Source: Dermacentor variabilis (lineage: Eukaryota; Arthropoda; Arachnida; Ixodida; Ixodidae). Taken from it: a stretch of DNA of 64,000 bases. Numbering within the stretch: position 1 is the first letter of the stretch; each line of letters starts with the position of its first letter. The DNA lies in assembly GCF_050947875.1 (NCBI RefSeq), contig NC_134573.1:52998115-53062114 (forward strand), read 5' to 3'. Positions 1-17,000 of this stretch are shown here, piece after piece. The notes beneath the pieces were generated by a model, which searched no databases, was not told the origin of the DNA, and was given only the letters and a program-made list of their open reading frames with translations. Made by a program: the position numbers and the translations under genes.

Positions 1-302
1 GTTACGGAAAAAAAATCGGACGTTTCAGTGTGGGGGGGAATCGAGAACGGGCAGCCGGAGCGTGAGACGAGCACGCTTTCCTGAAGCGACGGCTAGTCGA
101 TGGTTCTGCCTGACTAAAGGTGGGCCTAGTCCGTGCGTCATTGGGCACTTCACGGCGCAGTCAACAGGGATGAGGTGCAAGTGCTAACTAGGACTGGTTG
201 GTACATGTGTGAAGAAAACGAGTAACAATGCTGGACAACCGGACATCCCATTGCCCAGCGCTGTTGCTACTTTTCTTCAGACTAGGGAGCGCGACGTCAT
301 GA

Positions 303-1893
<1,591 letters not shown>

Positions 1894-2062
1894 TGCTGGG
1901 ACCGGTGGAACCATCGGTGCTCGGCCCTGTGCTGACACATGAACATCTATCAGACACCCTGGACGAGCGAGTGTTTCTTAGCGGACCATCTGAACTGCAC
2001 CATGCTGAAATGAGCAGCTCCTCAATGGCCCTGGAGAACCTCTGGTGGATACGGCAGTTTCC
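1894..2062 (+). CDS. PTER: PTER exon with HxH metal-binding motif
   Basis: Acceptor TTCCTTCATGCAG precedes 1894 and donor GTAAGG follows 2062. The exon begins with the last two bases of a split codon (Val expected) and reads LGPVEPSVLGPVLTHEHL, the conserved N-terminal block of PTER with the HxH pair of strand 1. It ends within a proline codon, so an upstream exon ending in a single G must exist. Confidence 0.93.
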
Positions 2063-5000
2063 GTAAGGAGTTTATCGTGGATTTGTTTATTTCAAAGTCT
2101 CAACGACACAAACCCCAACACTGAATGCTTTATGTGACATTGTTTCATGAAGATTGCTGAACTTAGGGTGCAGGGTTGGGAAAAGCGTTCAGCCTAAAGA
2201 AAGTTCAGAAGTATTCGGCTCCCAAGACGAGCGTAGCAGTGACGATCCAAACCATCGTCGTATATACTTAATATAGGATAATCGTGTGTATGAGCCACAT
2301 AAGAAAAGAAAACTCTACATCATTCATGCGAGGAGATTTGGCGGACAAAACGCCATACCACCTTTGCTGGTAATGAAAAGGCTTAAGGGCAAAAGCGTGT
2401 CAGAAAATTGCATTTATCGTTTAAAAAACAAGCTTAGACTTTGTTTTCAAATTACACTTCAGTGGTTTATTTTCCTCTCTAATGATACGAACACATGTCT
2501 CCATCAAGGAGAGTGCAAAAAATAATTTTAATATGGACATTATTGCTGTAGGGGCATTAATTTTTTCTATTTACCCTCGGCTTGTGAATCTCACAAGCAC
2601 ACGTTTTGCCAATAACAAGCGCCCGCAAGGCCTGACTGAGCCGTATCCAGCTCGTTTTCCAAATTTCGCAAGTGCACAACAAAGGCCACAGGTCTTAGAT
2701 GAAGTTTTGCAGGAAGTAGGCATCTTTTTTATTTGGTCTGTGGGATCAGGCAAACCAGACAAGGTACCAGAAAGTTTCTGGAAAACAGACACCGTCACAG
2801 TACATCAAAAATCGGCTAGGAGCAGGAAGGCCGCAAGTGTAAAGATTGGAGACCAAATTTCAGGCGCAATGTCTTTTTTTCCTTACGTCCTTACCGTCTG
2901 TATTTAACTGACCGTGTTGGGCTTATTTTGAACGATCAGAAAAAAAGGTTCGTTATGATCTCCAATGAACCTCTTGCTGATAGAGTTGTGAAATTTCAAT
3001 CAGCCTCGGAAAATTAAACTAGGGATGGCATTTGGTGCTGAAACAGCTGCCACGTGTTCTGGCTGGTAAAAATTCTACGATTTAAGAGTAAATTTGTGCA
3101 CTGAATGTCGTCAAGTAAATGTGTGGCAAAGTTGTTTTGCGGAAGAACCGCAGGGTGGTAGAAGCTTTGTAGCTTTATGCTAAGGGTCGGGTGTATGACA
3201 ATTTCATTCATTCCTTCGAGTACAAGTACGTGCTGCTAACACTGATATATGTTGAAAGCGTTCCTTTTCACTATACGAACTAATACTTTGTGAAGAAACG
3301 CTCATCGTGAAGGCTTAAAACCTTTGGATGATGCATGTTTGTCACTGATTTTGCAAATTTTTGCGTGGTCTTTAGTCGCAATAGATATCGGATAAGCATT
3401 TTACCCTCTGCAACATACATCATTTTGTTTTATTGAGAAAACTATTTTCCGAAAACAGGGGCGCTTTGGTCCTTCGAAAATTCTAGCCAACCATAATTTA
3501 TTCCAACATGCACATCACTAGTTATTAATTAGTCTAATCGAGCCCGCAAGACAGTATTGGCGCCTTTATATGCCTTCGATGACAATATAGGGAGATTATA
3601 GGCGCATAGAACCGCAATTTCTAGTGGCTAAATAAGTTGTATTTCGTTAGCGGGTGCCACCTTACCGGTAGGCGAATGTTGAAATTTTCCTGCAAAAACT
3701 TGTGTACATCCCGACCAAACGTCATGCAAAGTGACTATTCCGAATTGTCAATATCATGTTTTTAAAATTGGATGGTTGTTTTTCTTTTTTCAATGAGGCC
3801 GTTTCTACAGCTTCTACAACAGAACAATTTTACCTATTTTGAGTTTCACCCGAGTTTCGCCTGCATATGCACAAGAATGTGTAGAATACAAATATGTTTT
3901 ATTTTAAATTTTACTATTTGTGGCCCAGCGCTTCTTATGAAATCACTGGTCATTGTTCTCAATAATAGAATTCGGGAATAATATATATTTCCTCAAATAC
4001 AAAGTTGGAGTAAAATTATTTTTGAGCCTATTTGCAATTAGTTTTCATAAAGAGTAATATCTGCTATTTCCACCACCCTCTTGAGCATGGTATAATGCCT
4101 AAATGTTACAAGAATGAGAATACTTCTCCGACATTCAGAGATCATAGAAAAATAGCCAAATAAGTTATTAAAATACAAGAAAGTATTCAATATCAAGTCA
4201 TAATCCACCTTCTTCAAGAATTTCATTTGGTCATCTTCATTATTAACTAATGTAGGCCGCTGAGGCACATTTCCACTTAATACCATGTTGTCAGCGTATG
4301 CGAGTGAGCTGTTTCCTCAGCTTTTTTCTGCGGCTTTGGCGAGAGTGTCCAACGAAATATGCGCGACCTTACTCTCATGCGCACGATAAGCCTACTCACC
4401 TAAGACAATACGTCATAAAGCCTGGGCAACGATCACTACATTATACTCACTGAGGTGCCAGGGTGCCCGACCCCGTAGAAAGCTATACCGCTTGAAATCG
4501 TGGAATGCAACACCTTTCGGAAAATTTTCCCTTGAACCTAAGATATAGGTAACCTAGGCCAGGGGGTTGCAGAATTGTACACCCATGTACAACACTTCGC
4601 CAAGAAGATAGCAGACGATGCAGAGCACAGGTGATTGACAGCCACCTCCTACAGCTACGACAAAGTCGCAATAGTCTTCCACAACACTGGCTCCAACTTA
4701 AGACCGGCCGGCACCTACATTCTCAAATTAATGAACTCGAGAGGGAAATTGTCCGATATATCACATACTCACCGATCCAACAATGGCACAACGAGTGTAA
4801 TGACACACACGACCTTCTCAGATTGTCTCGACCATGGCTGCTTCTTTGCCACCTCCTCAACCTAGATCAAACCAAGGTACACAGCAGTAAAATATAACCT
4901 GACTCCTACATGCACCACAGCTGGACACGTTTGTCTCTGTGTTAGAGCCCCAACTCACATACATATGTTAAATCTCTGACATAACCAAGAGCCCTTATGT

Positions 5001-8000
5001 GGGTTCCGAGAATGTGGAACTCGACCGCCCCATACTCCTAGCGGAATTACGAGCAGCCCAGACACATATGCGGATTACATCCGCTCTCGGCCCTGATGTC
5101 ATCACCAACCGCGCCTTAAACAACTTGGAAATCCAATCGGTCATTCAGCTTACAAACTATGTGAACCGGTGCTGGCACTACCAGACCGATCGACAGAATC
5201 AAAGATTGTACTCATACCTAAACCTGTAAAGAAATGAAGCCCGTGCTATCTCTTTCCCATTTCAATCACATCCTGCACAAGGAAGCTTATACAGCATGGT
5301 ATACTGAACTGCCTTAATAATTACTCGGATATACAAGAACTCTTTCCACCAACAATGTATGGCTTCCTCGAAGGGTTATCTACACAGGACAGCGTGGCAG
5401 AGGGACAATAGTGGACCTCGGCCTTTCCAAAGCCTTCAATAAATTAGGTCATGAGGCTATCCTACAGAACCGCTAATCCACCGGGATTGGAGAAAAACAT
5501 TCAAGTACATTAAGAACTGCTTGACGCAGAGGATGGCAGAATTACATACAGGAATTGTTAAATCTTCGTGAACCATATTAGGCGCACACGCACGCCACAA
5601 AGGACAGTGCTCTCAGCGTTTCTTTTTAATGTACCCATGATATGACTACCTACGGAGCTCATTAAATTACTGAACCTCCGTCATAGCTTCTATGCTGTTT
5701 ATAATGCACTTTGGGTGAATAAGAGGAGTGATGTTAAATTTGAGGTACTCTATAAACAGCAGTGGACGTTATCTAAGCATACATCGATCACAAAGGACTT
5801 TCATGCTGACAGCCCAAGTCGAAGTTTCTGCGTAACCGCCCCTGGCGGAAAAAGAAAATTTCCCAACTCGCATCAACATAACCGTACAAGGCAATATAAC
5901 TCAGGAGATTCAGACCATCAAGGAACAGGAGTCATGCATCCAAAACAACCACCGAATTGCTGCAACCATAAAGCACTTGGAAAGCGCACTGTAAAGACCC
6001 TCAGGCAAGACAAATCAAAGAAAGACCTCGGCCTTTAACCAGGTATCTCGACGACCAAAATTCTTATCCTAGGAGTCCACGAAAGCTTGGACGAAGTTTA
6101 CACTTTTTGACAGGTTGAGAAGGGAAGAGTTGACTGGATTTATAGAAAAGTAAGACAGGTTTGCTGAGTGGCAGTTGTGGCACCCAGGTAGGGCAGCCAC
6201 TCATGTTCCCATAAAGGGCAGGGGGCAGTAAACCCCACTGCGGGGACAATGAAGTGACGGGCGGTCGCCTCCCCCCCGGTATGCTGTAGGCTTAGGTGTG
6301 AATGGCGGAAGGAATGACGAGCTATTGTTCAACACAGGCTCGTCTCACGCGGTCTCACAATGACTCTTCGTTGCCGCGAACGTCACTCTTCAAGGTTTTC
6401 TTTGAACGCGACGCCACACAAGTCGAGAACGGAGTCAATTGGCTATTATTCAAAACTAAAAGGAGGTTTGCCGACTGGCGGTGGTGGCGCCAGAGTCGGG
6501 TAGCCACTCCCGTACCAAGACGTAGAAGGGGGCAATGACCCTCATGACGGAGACATCAAAGTCATGCACGGTCCCTACGACGTAAATGAAGCCACTCTAA
6601 AGGCCCCAGAAAAGCGCCTTGCATCACGACACACGGGAAGATCGCAATATCCTTTCAAAGCCAACTCGCTACCACCTAACAGATGCAAGAAGCACTTCCC
6701 TATAATCTTCGCGCCCACCTCACAATAATACCTGTCCGCCGGAACATGTACCCGGAATTCCACCAAGCTAGGCTACAAGGCAGAGTCAAAGCATCATTGA
6801 GGCATTATAGCCCCTCCTTCACTCTTGTCTATGTGGACGCCGTGCGCTATCACAACAAACAAGCAAAGTCGGATTTCACCACAGACCATCTGGACAATAC
6901 AGAAGGCTTTGTAACCATCTCTCGGAAAAGAACAGTAGAATCCGAGGAGATCACGACTGCCATAGCCATCCCACACTGAATGTGCAACCATAATCAGTGA
7001 TTAGCAGTAGGTGATCGCAGCCTACAAACACGAAATAATTTCACCCTCTGCACTGGAGATCTGATGAAACACTCGAAACAACCCATCCATTCGCTTAATT
7101 TGGACACCCGCCCATACCGCCCTCCGTGGACATGTCACTGCACAATTTGTCACCCGAGAACGAGCTGGCCAGGGAGGATGAGATGAAGGCGACGCCACTG
7201 TTGGACATGGAAGAGTGGCACCTACATACTCACATCACGCAGCATTGCAGATTTTCCCAATTGGCATGCTCCCTTGGACAACACACACTCACAGAGTATG
7301 ATGAATACCATTGTCGGTGTCTTTAAAACAGTACTTTCTCATCCCCATTACGTATGCAGAGATACTATCCGGATGGTTACCAGAACAGCTTTCAATGGTG
7401 CAATAACCCTGCAGCTGATAGCGAATCATGTGGGCACGTCGTGAACACCCCCCTACGCAATTAAACACACCAAGTGAGAAGGACATGGAGACTATGTTAA
7501 CCAAGTCCATACACAAAACGCAGCACACCGCGGTCGCCAGAGTCCAAGGGTTTCCGGCCACCTCCTACTTAGCGACATAAAAAAATTTAAATAAAAAATA
7601 TTTCTCTGTGCTGAAACACTTATCCCAAACAAAGACAACAGACTTTACAGCATCCACTCACCTATACGACGCGCAGTAGTGAAGGATATTTTCTCATTTA
7701 GCAGGTAGGCTTTACTAGTGTCGTCGAATTTGCGCAGTTTATACCGATTTTACTGTACTCACCCCGGTGCTCTTAGATGAAAGTTGCACATTCGCTGAGA
7801 GCCTCCTTTATTACCTGGCTCAATGCCTAAGATTTATTGTCTGTGAAATTTCCTCTGAACTTCGCCTGGTAGACTGAAGATAACTAAAGTTCATTATTAT
7901 TATCATGTCACTCAGCCATTCCTGCCTGAGTTTATATTGGTGCACAGAACACAAGACTCAAATTGAAGGTGGAGGACGAAACTTGGTAGTTTACCGAGTG

Positions 8001-11000
8001 CTCTTCAAAGCTAGGCCTAGCTGACTGTTGCAGATTTCCCCTATGTGCGGTTTCTTATCATTGAATCTTTCCAGCCCTCTCAACTTCTGTTTTACGGGAG
8101 AGTTGTCTTATTCAGTGCATTTTAAGTTTTGACCCTTCGGCAACCTTTTTACCCTGAACACTCGCGGCACCACAGTGCATGTAAAATTGAACACTAATTA
8201 GTCATGCATTTATCAACCAAATTCTAATTCGCACAATTTAAACGCACCGCCGTGTAGCACCCCAGCACCATTGCTGTTTTTGTAGGTATTGCTGGCTCTG
8301 CACTCAAAACTTTTTGCACGTATTCTCTGCATGTGATCATACAAGCCTCGGCCGTCCTATAGTTGGTGTTGGCTTGAGTCAGTACTAAATTCAATTGCCT
8401 CTCTGAAACAATACATAACAAGATAGAAACGGTGTTAGTAATAACTGTGCCTTGTCGCAAATGTTTCGTTTCTAAATTACACACGTTACACACTGAAGTG
8501 AGATTATTTAGAAGACCAGTATAGTTACGCACGTTTTAGGGTTTCGTGCAAGAGGTGGCCTCAGGATGCACAGTCCAACGGCTACAATGACTATCCTTTC
8601 CGAATGTTGTCAAGATGTGCCATGATTTGGTTCGATCAAAAGTGAAATAATGTAAAGCGCTTTACATCAAAAAGTACATACTGGAAGATTAGAAAAAAAT
8701 AGCACTGGGGTCTACTGGTGTGAAGACGCTGATCAAAATACCACACTAATTACATTGCAATAATTATGTTTACCGTAAGAAGCTTTCTGTGTAGATAGAA
8801 TGCCCTCGGTAAAGGCGAATGCAGATAGTTAACTTTTTGAAGTATGCCCACCTGAAAACTTATAACACCGGGATGTACGCGTATTTGTATTTTGGAGAAT
8901 TAAGAAGAAAACAAACGTAATAAATCTATATAACGTTGATCATGTCTGAACGGGATAACTGTACATTTATTTCGCTTGTTTTTTCCAGGCTTTTGCATCG
9001 TGATCCTATGATCCCTTCGGTCAACATGTTCCCCTGGCTTTTGTGTTAATGTCCACGACTACTGTCAAAAATTACGTGGCGTGCCAATACCACGATCTTA
9101 TTTCTGAGGCACGCCGTAGTGGGGGACCCGACAAATTTGGATCACCTGCTTTTCTTCAACTTGCACTTAAAGTAAAAGACTGCTTTAGCGCATTACGCGC
9201 CCATCGAAAACGGGCCACCGGGGCAGGGATTCGATCCCGTGACCTCGTGCTTAGCAGCCCAACACCGTAGCTACTAAGCAACTCCGGTGGGTGACAAAGG
9301 CATTTAGACCGCAGAACTAATAATGCATGTAATGAATACTTCCACAGGAACACTAGTGTCTTTCACCAGCTTAGACATGTTTATTTTTGTGATTTCGTGT
9401 TGTTTGAATACGTCAACATAAGAACTCATGTTACTGTAATATATCTGTATTACTTTTCTTTTAAACAGGGTGCGCATCGCTTGAGCGCATATTCATAAAT
9501 TAGGAGATGAATAGCCGAGTAGTAAATTAGTGAAAACACGCGAAGAACTCCTTGAACAAAGGTATCAAAAAAAGCGTGAGGGGCTTGGGACATTGCAGAA
9601 ACATGAATTAGTGTACCTAAATAAGAAAGCGCGGCATCTCAACAATAGGCTGCAGAATCAATGGCTTGCATGCTTTCTTTGTGGCCAATACGGTCTCAAA
9701 TTTGCTGAATGGGCACCGTGCTGGTAACCTGAGTTCCAGACGAACAGATTGTGTGTCCCTCTTAATGGCGAATCGAAACGTCGTGTCTTATTCGCAGGTA
9801 CAATCACCCGGAGAACTTACGTTTCCACGGGGCCGACGTAGACGAGGCTGTTCTCGCAGAGATGCACTTCCTGCGATCCAATGGTGGGGGCGCTTTGGTA
9901 GAAAATACGTGCCGCGGCATGGGACGCAACCTACCACTCATGCGCCGCGTAGCACGGGAAACGGGCCTTCACATAATCGCTGGCACGGGTGAGCGAATCA
10001 TAAAGAAATTAGCGCTGAGCGGAGCGGTCTGTGTTGAAATTCCGCCTGTTCGCTGTGCTCTTTTTCCGCTTATGAATATGCAACAACATGAGTGTAAAAG
10101 TGCATGTAGATATTCTAGTGTACTTAACGCAAAACCGGGTTTACTAGTGTACATAGCTCTGGCAAGAAAAAGAAGAAAAGAAAAACACCAATACGCCCTG
10201 TACCGTAAATGCTGTGGGAAGGGCGTGGCCCGACAGCGCACACTAACGGGTCCCAGTCTTGGCCACCCGCGCCAAAGAGTGTCCCGCCGTGTTTCACGTT
10301 GCATCGCTGACTCCGATGCCGCTCATCATGCCGGTATTCCGATATTTCCCACGATAGTGCGAATTTCTTATAGGATAACAGTTCTTTCTCTTAAGATAAT
10401 GGATCTGAGCCATACGAACCACTCATCGGGGGCAATAAGAACAAGAACACTAAGTTTTCAAAGCTTTCATAATTACTTTACGTGTGGTCTGATGTAGCGT
10501 GCTTGTACTCCTTCCCATATCAAATAACCGCTGCACAAAGGATGACAAATATATCGCGCTCAGGATTTGCCTGAGCTTAGCTATTTGTGCGGCCATGTTT
10601 TGCAAGATGTAAGTGGTGCTGGAAAGTTTGCAGACCACTTGTCACCCAGCGGGGGTGGGAAAAACGATGTCCAAGGGTGGTCGTTCTCTTGAACGCATCT
10701 TTACATAATCGCTTTAGATGCAAAACATTCCTGTTGCAATTTGCTGAAGTGATTGCACAGTGTCTTCTTCTGATGCGAAATTTAAAAGGCCCCTCCAAAG
10801 TTTTCGATATGATCCGTAATTGTAAAGCCTCATCCGAAGATCATTCTACTGCAAGAATGTTAGAATGGATTTATTTGGACTGCATGTATGTAGAAGAAAA
10901 TCAGCGAGTGCACTAGAAGTGCACTGGCTGAACACGCCGAAGCCACGCAACAATATTTCAACTGGATCTAAGCTTCAGTCATCGCCCAAGAACTCGACAA

Positions 11001-14000
11001 AGTAACAGTAACTCGGTTTCCAGACTATCGAAACAACCGCATACACACTTAATCGAAATGATGGCAATCTCCGCCCAACATGTGCAAGATGCCTGAAGTG
11101 ATTATTGACGCGGATTTAAGCTGAAGGTTTTTTGCCTCTCAGCTCAGTGAACAAGCTTCCGTGCGGAAGCCGAAACGCTTAAAAATTTTTTTTGAGAACC
11201 GTATTTTGGTCTGTGTTCTCTATTTTATTCCTATTACGCTAAAATAATTCAGAATTTACTCGTAACCGGACATAATCAAGTCTGCTTCAGAAAGGCTTTA
11301 CAATAAAATTACTCCAACGCTTTAGCGCATTGGGCCATGGATGGCCGCGTGGAGCGAATGAATAATTACGTGCGCGCGCGCACCGGTGCTGCACTCATTT
11401 CAGAGGCCACGTCCAGCCGTTCTGGGCGTGCCGCTAGATGGCACTGCGTGCGCAGAGTGATGCGCAAACGAAGAACGTGGCTGCAGTCAATACCTCGCAT
11501 GACTCGTTTCAGCGACGGCAATAGGATGCGTCGCTTCATTGTCTATGTGCTTATTTGCATTAGTGCGGACGTTCATCATGAGATATATTCTGCTGGATAT
11601 TTATGGTTTCAGATTTAACAGCGGGTTTCCGGAGGCCTTTTCTTGTGCATAGCGTTTGTACGTTCTAGGGCAATTACCCAAATTTTCACGTTGCTGCCTG
11701 TTCGTGAGCAATCCAGCGCGTTTGTCAAGCTCAAGCGGTAAACCTGCGATTTGCCAACGCTGCGGAGCAATAGCTGCTCCGAGAGAATGTGTGCAGACGT
11801 TTTCGCTGAACATATGGCATGTTTACGAGATATACACCCGTGAGAAAATGTATACGGACCACAGTGTCACCAAAAAAGCTGAATATATTCGTAATTAACA
11901 CACATAAACGGAAACTGGCGTATTCAGTAGAAACTTCGTAGCGCCAAGTTTGGACTGCAGCCTTTAATGTCAAGTTGTATTCACCGACAGAGGAGAAAAT
12001 AAGTTCTATCATGCAATCCCGGGTCTTAATACTTTTGCTAACGGGTGTACATTGGTGTTATTCCCGGTGACGAGCCCATTACCTGCCTGCACTACAGTTG
12101 TTACGTGCTTTTAAGAGACTCCACCTATGTGTAGGTAATCAATTTTATTATTTCTTAATAATTTTCAGTTGCGCACTCTCAATATAACAATTGTTCATTT
12201 CTAACTATTTGGCAACCTCTTGCAAGGCGTTTGTGGAAATAAAGTACTTTAGCTCCATCCGTTATTTTATTATCATGGCCGAAAACGAAGGGCCGTATGA
12301 ATGAAGATGAGAAACTTTTATTAACATACGAAAGGCTCACCTGTGTAATAATACTAATGGGACTGGAAGACGACGTGTCCGCGGGGTATTCCTTTCCCGG
12401 GGGCGGATGTCCAATTCTGCGACAAAGGTGAACAGCGCTCGCCCGACGTTGTCAGACTCCGCAGAGACGCGAATGCATTCTTTGAAGCTCGTCAAGGGCC
12501 CCCGGTGCTTCTGTCGCAACGCTTCAAGTACGTCAAGTACTTGAGGCGTTGCGAAGCTGCCCTTTTGTACATGTGGGTAATCCGTTCTCGGTTAAACGAA
12601 GTCCATAGTCCTCATATAAATCAGTATTGTACAGCCGGCTTGCTACAGCATGTCACATAATATTGCGATACCTTGAGTGTCATTCAAAACCCGTTGTTGC
12701 GCTTTTTTTTTTCTCATTCGGTTGACTTTTTTCCTCCACACGAGTATTGGATTTGCTTATGCGCATTCTCGCGGAAAGAGCAAGGGCACTGTAGCAGCAA
12801 TAAGTCTTCAAGTAATTTAGTCTTGACCTCAAATACAAGTGCCTGATGCTTTTGCTCTAATTCATATGACCCACAGACAGCACCGTACTTTGTAATTTAG
12901 AATGTCAGTTTGTAATGGAACCGCACCGTGATAAGGAAATCCGATCTACGGAACTTTTAATAATGTAACAAGGTTGCTTATTCTGTCGTTGTCAAGAAAG
13001 GTAAAACATTACGAGATATTGTGATATTACTTTTCATTAGCGATGTGACAACTGACTTTGTTGCTTTCTTGCTGTTCTTGTTTTGTCTTTCTTAATTCAA
13101 CGACTACTTTTTATTTCTGTACCCAAACCCCGGTCCGCATAAACTTACGGTACAGTACTTACAGTGTAGGGCAGCCCGAAAGGGCTGTTCTGTACTGATG
13201 ATGCATAAATGAATCGTGAATGTTGAAAACATGTTGGCCGTTACGTATGGAAAAGTTGCACATAGCAATAAGTTTCTCTACACAAAATTTTGTTGCCGTT
13301 GATGTTCATGCTATTAGCCACGCTTTCTGAGTACTTCCTTCTGTAAAGTAATAGTTCACGTTACTTTATTGCAATTGAAGGTTTATGGTACTTCGCGTTG
13401 GGGGAGGGGAGTTGCTTATCTCTCATCTGGACTAATAAAAAAATGGCACGAATAGCATTCCACATGCCTGGTCTTGCCACGGCGAGCACCTGAACCGTAT
13501 CACCTTAGATTACTCGTACAGCAACTTCAACTCTCTACTATTCTTTAGTCGTAGCGCTGAAATATTCGACGTCACAAACGCGGCATTCAACAGTTATTTG
13601 CAGGATTTATCTATGCATCATAACAAATGACTGGTTTGCAGGCTACTACGTATCGGCCAACTACGGCAGCTCCGTGTTGACCAAAAGCGTGGAAGACCTT
13701 GAGCGGGAGTTCATCGCCGACATCACCGAGGGCGCGGATGGCACCGACTCCCGCTGTGGTGTGCTCGGTGAGCTCGGCTGCACCTGGCCTCTGCACGGTG
13801 AGAATGGCGTTCATATTCCTCATAGCAATAGAATGTAATGTGGCAGGGTAGCCTCTGTCATGTGGGTGCATCCTATTCCTGTATAATATTAAAATAATTG
13901 AACCGACCAAATTAAGTAGATGGTATGAAAGTAGAGAAATATATAGACCTAGTGCTCGTAGCACACACTTTCTTATAGCTCGCACGGAGCGCCGAGCAAG

Positions 14001-17000
14001 TATCGACTCAAAGGTTGTCAAAAGCTATACGTGGGTCCACTATTTTCCGTTCGTGTCTGAGAGCTATCGCCTTGATTTGGACCAGCAGAAAGTACGGGTA
14101 GACTACATGCGGAATCTCGCATTACCTCATCGGTGACAGCACTTGTTGCAGAATGACACCTATTCAAAGAGCTCAACATTGACGGCACAAAACAGCCATT
14201 GAATCATCAGCGCATCTTCCCAACATCCGTGCTTTCACTAAAGAATCTTCTCGGGCTCAGTTTATTTTTCACATCTTCGCCGTGTTTGCTAACGTACAGT
14301 ACAACTCTGTGGATGACATGGCATATACAAACTCATTTTACTAAAATGCAGTGCTAAGTCAAATATCTCGAGTGTATTCCTCACAATAACGGGATAATTT
14401 CCTTTCTCTGAAATTATTTTCAAGTTGAATGTCGTCGTTTTATTCAGCATGAAGATAGTTTGGTGTTTTGGGGAGAAACCGGTTAAAATTTAGGAACCAT
14501 ATTACACTACCGAAGATAATGTCAGGCGGACCAAGGGATTTTGTCATTTCTCCAGCTCTCCATTGATCTTTGTTGTTCGTTTCAGATTTTCACATTGCTG
14601 GAACCTTTTGTTCCCTTTGTAATTTATTATAGTGTATTTTACAGATAAATATTGCGTTGTTTTCTGCAGTAGGAGGAGGATTTACCGCATGCCTACAAAT
14701 ACATGACTGGTTTATTCCATCGCCCAGTTCGGAGAAAGCAACAGTGAAAACTTGCACAACTCGTTTGCTTTGTGCACTGAAACAGTAAACTGGGTAAAAA
14801 TACCCCTGCTGAACAAGTGACTGTTGTGCGAATTCTAAAATTATTCCTCGCAGAGTTCGAGGTGCGAGTGCTGCGAGCCGCCGCATCGGTGCAGCAGTCT
14901 ACGGGCTGCCCGGCCATCATCCACCCTGGCCGCAACCCTCAGGCGCCAGCCGAGATCGTCAGAATTTTCGCCGAGGCCGGCGGAAAGCTGCGCCACACTG
15001 TCATGTCACACCTGGAAAGTGAGCGTAGCCAGTTTTCTCACGTAGTTTCGCCTTACATTTGACAGCGGTAAATATAGTGTAGATAAGCTCAACTTTAGTT
15101 TTCTGAGCTTCTATAAGTGTGAGGCCAATGAGAAAGCAGAATGCGATCGTCACCTTCGCAAGAAAGCCCAAGGCTGTATTTCGGTAAAATATGCTTGTCG
15201 TTTGTCAATACTATTTTTCACAAGGCGAAACAAATGTGCACGCACAATAGCAGGCTATTATGCAGATCCCTTAGCATATACCAAAAGTTCTAAAGCGACT
15301 GTTCTTCCAACATAGCTGTGCAAAAAAGTTTGTTATAGGTTAGAAACATAATTACATATATCATGATATACTAATACCAAGTCATGATGCAGTGATCCTG
15401 TGTGTCTGATTGTTATTACATGGTGCGAGGCTTCACTAATGAAGCATAATGCAGGAAATTTAGGCAAGCAAGATTTACGCGCCGTGCCATTAAAAACGTC
15501 TCTACTTTTCTTATTATTATTCGTTTCTCTATTTATTGTTGCTACACAGAAGTAACTCAGGGTTCCCATATATCTAATAATTTTCCGAGCTAGCTGGCAT
15601 AATGAGCATCACTAATATGCAAACTTCGCGTTAAGAAACTTGTTGCATACGAATATTTTTCTCGCCCAACCTTTCGTAAAATGTTTATTCGTGTATCTGC
15701 GTTGCAGGCTTGAATTCCGTGAATCTGAACTTTGGGATTACCATGTTAAGTAAAAACCGCACTAATTATACTAAACAACACGCCCATCCAATTTTTTTCG
15801 TGGCCTATGAGAACAAACACCATATATTACTTCGTTGTAGACGTTTTAGTGCCCATCTCTTTCGTTGAAGGGACACTAAGGCAAACATTGAATCAAGCTA
15901 TGCTGATATATTAGTGCTCGAGAATGTATAAAACGTCAATACCATCGCGAACAGAGCCTTAATATTCGAGAAATAGTGGTAAATGCGGGGCATGATTAGA
16001 GATTTCTTGGGAAATTCACGCACTTGCCCAATAACGAAACCACCCCTCAGTTAAGTTCTATAATAGTACTCAATCACACGTTAGACAAAAAAAAATCGTG
16101 TACTATATGGTAACACGAAATAAAATGCAACTTGTCCAGTTCTATTTCATTTTTAGAAAAAGAAAGTCATTAATGTTACCTTTGACAACGATGCGGGTGG
16201 TCAAAACGTTTCGTTTTCGCTCAACACGGCGCCGCCCACGCTTTCGTGTTTCAACTGTTTAATTATCGCGTAGTGCTGCGCTGGTTTTGCTGGCTCGCGA
16301 AACACGCACAAACTACAAGTGGCAGATAACTCAACTTCCATGTAATGTCGAAAGATGCTCGAATGGTCTACGCCTCTTGACCAAATAGCAGCTGCAGTGG
16401 CGATTCCACCGCTCTGTTTTGGCTCGGTACCATCGTCTGTCGGGTGTCATTTTACTCACCGACGGCTGCAAAAGGTGGTGATGGCGTATGCAACGTCTCC
16501 AATTTCCCAGTTCGGGGGGGGGGGGGTAGATTTGAATCTCCAAAAAGGTATTCGGTCCCTTCAAATGCAATTTTCTCGTAAACTATTTCCTTGGCACAAA
16601 ACTAGCGTTCTGAGGTTTATGAAATGAGTGTTAAACATTTCACGTCGACTTGGTATTTCTCATTTGTGTCCCTTTAAGCTTGTCACTCCAGCGCTTTTCC
16701 GTGTTACTGTTTTTTTGTGCCACCGTATACCTAGTCTCGGACTGGTCAGGTGGACGAAAGAAGTTTGCCTAGCTGCCACAATAAACTGTATATCCACTCA
16801 TTTGTTGGCCAAACATATGCCGACTTAAACCAACTTAACGCTACCATTGCCTATGTATGGACGACAATGTTTTGAAGAGTGCGACAAGGCCACATCTGCT
16901 TAAGATAACTATAACTACGATCCCTACGATAACTAAGTACTACGGCACCCTTGCGATGTCCATATCGCGGGAGCAAATGTCAAATAAACATATGATATTA

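Larger units (their letters stand above)
2063..9797 (+). other. PTER intron 1 (7.7 kb)
   Basis: From 2063 to about 4600 the sequence is AT-rich with no recognised gene or repeat; a 141-codon open frame at 2482-2907 has no recognisable motif. A decayed LINE occupies 4620-7900. From 7900 to 9180 nothing is recognised. A SINE fragment lies at 9186-9293. An unassigned 65-codon frame at 9530-9727 is probably chance. Confidence 0.8.

Noticed and set aside
2482..2907. A 141-residue frame in PTER intron 1
   Set aside because: No recognisable motif and no transcript context; an opposite-strand frame overlaps it.
9862..10497. A 211-residue stand-alone protein
   Set aside because: Only the first 42 residues are PTER exon sequence; the rest is intron read through past a good splice donor.
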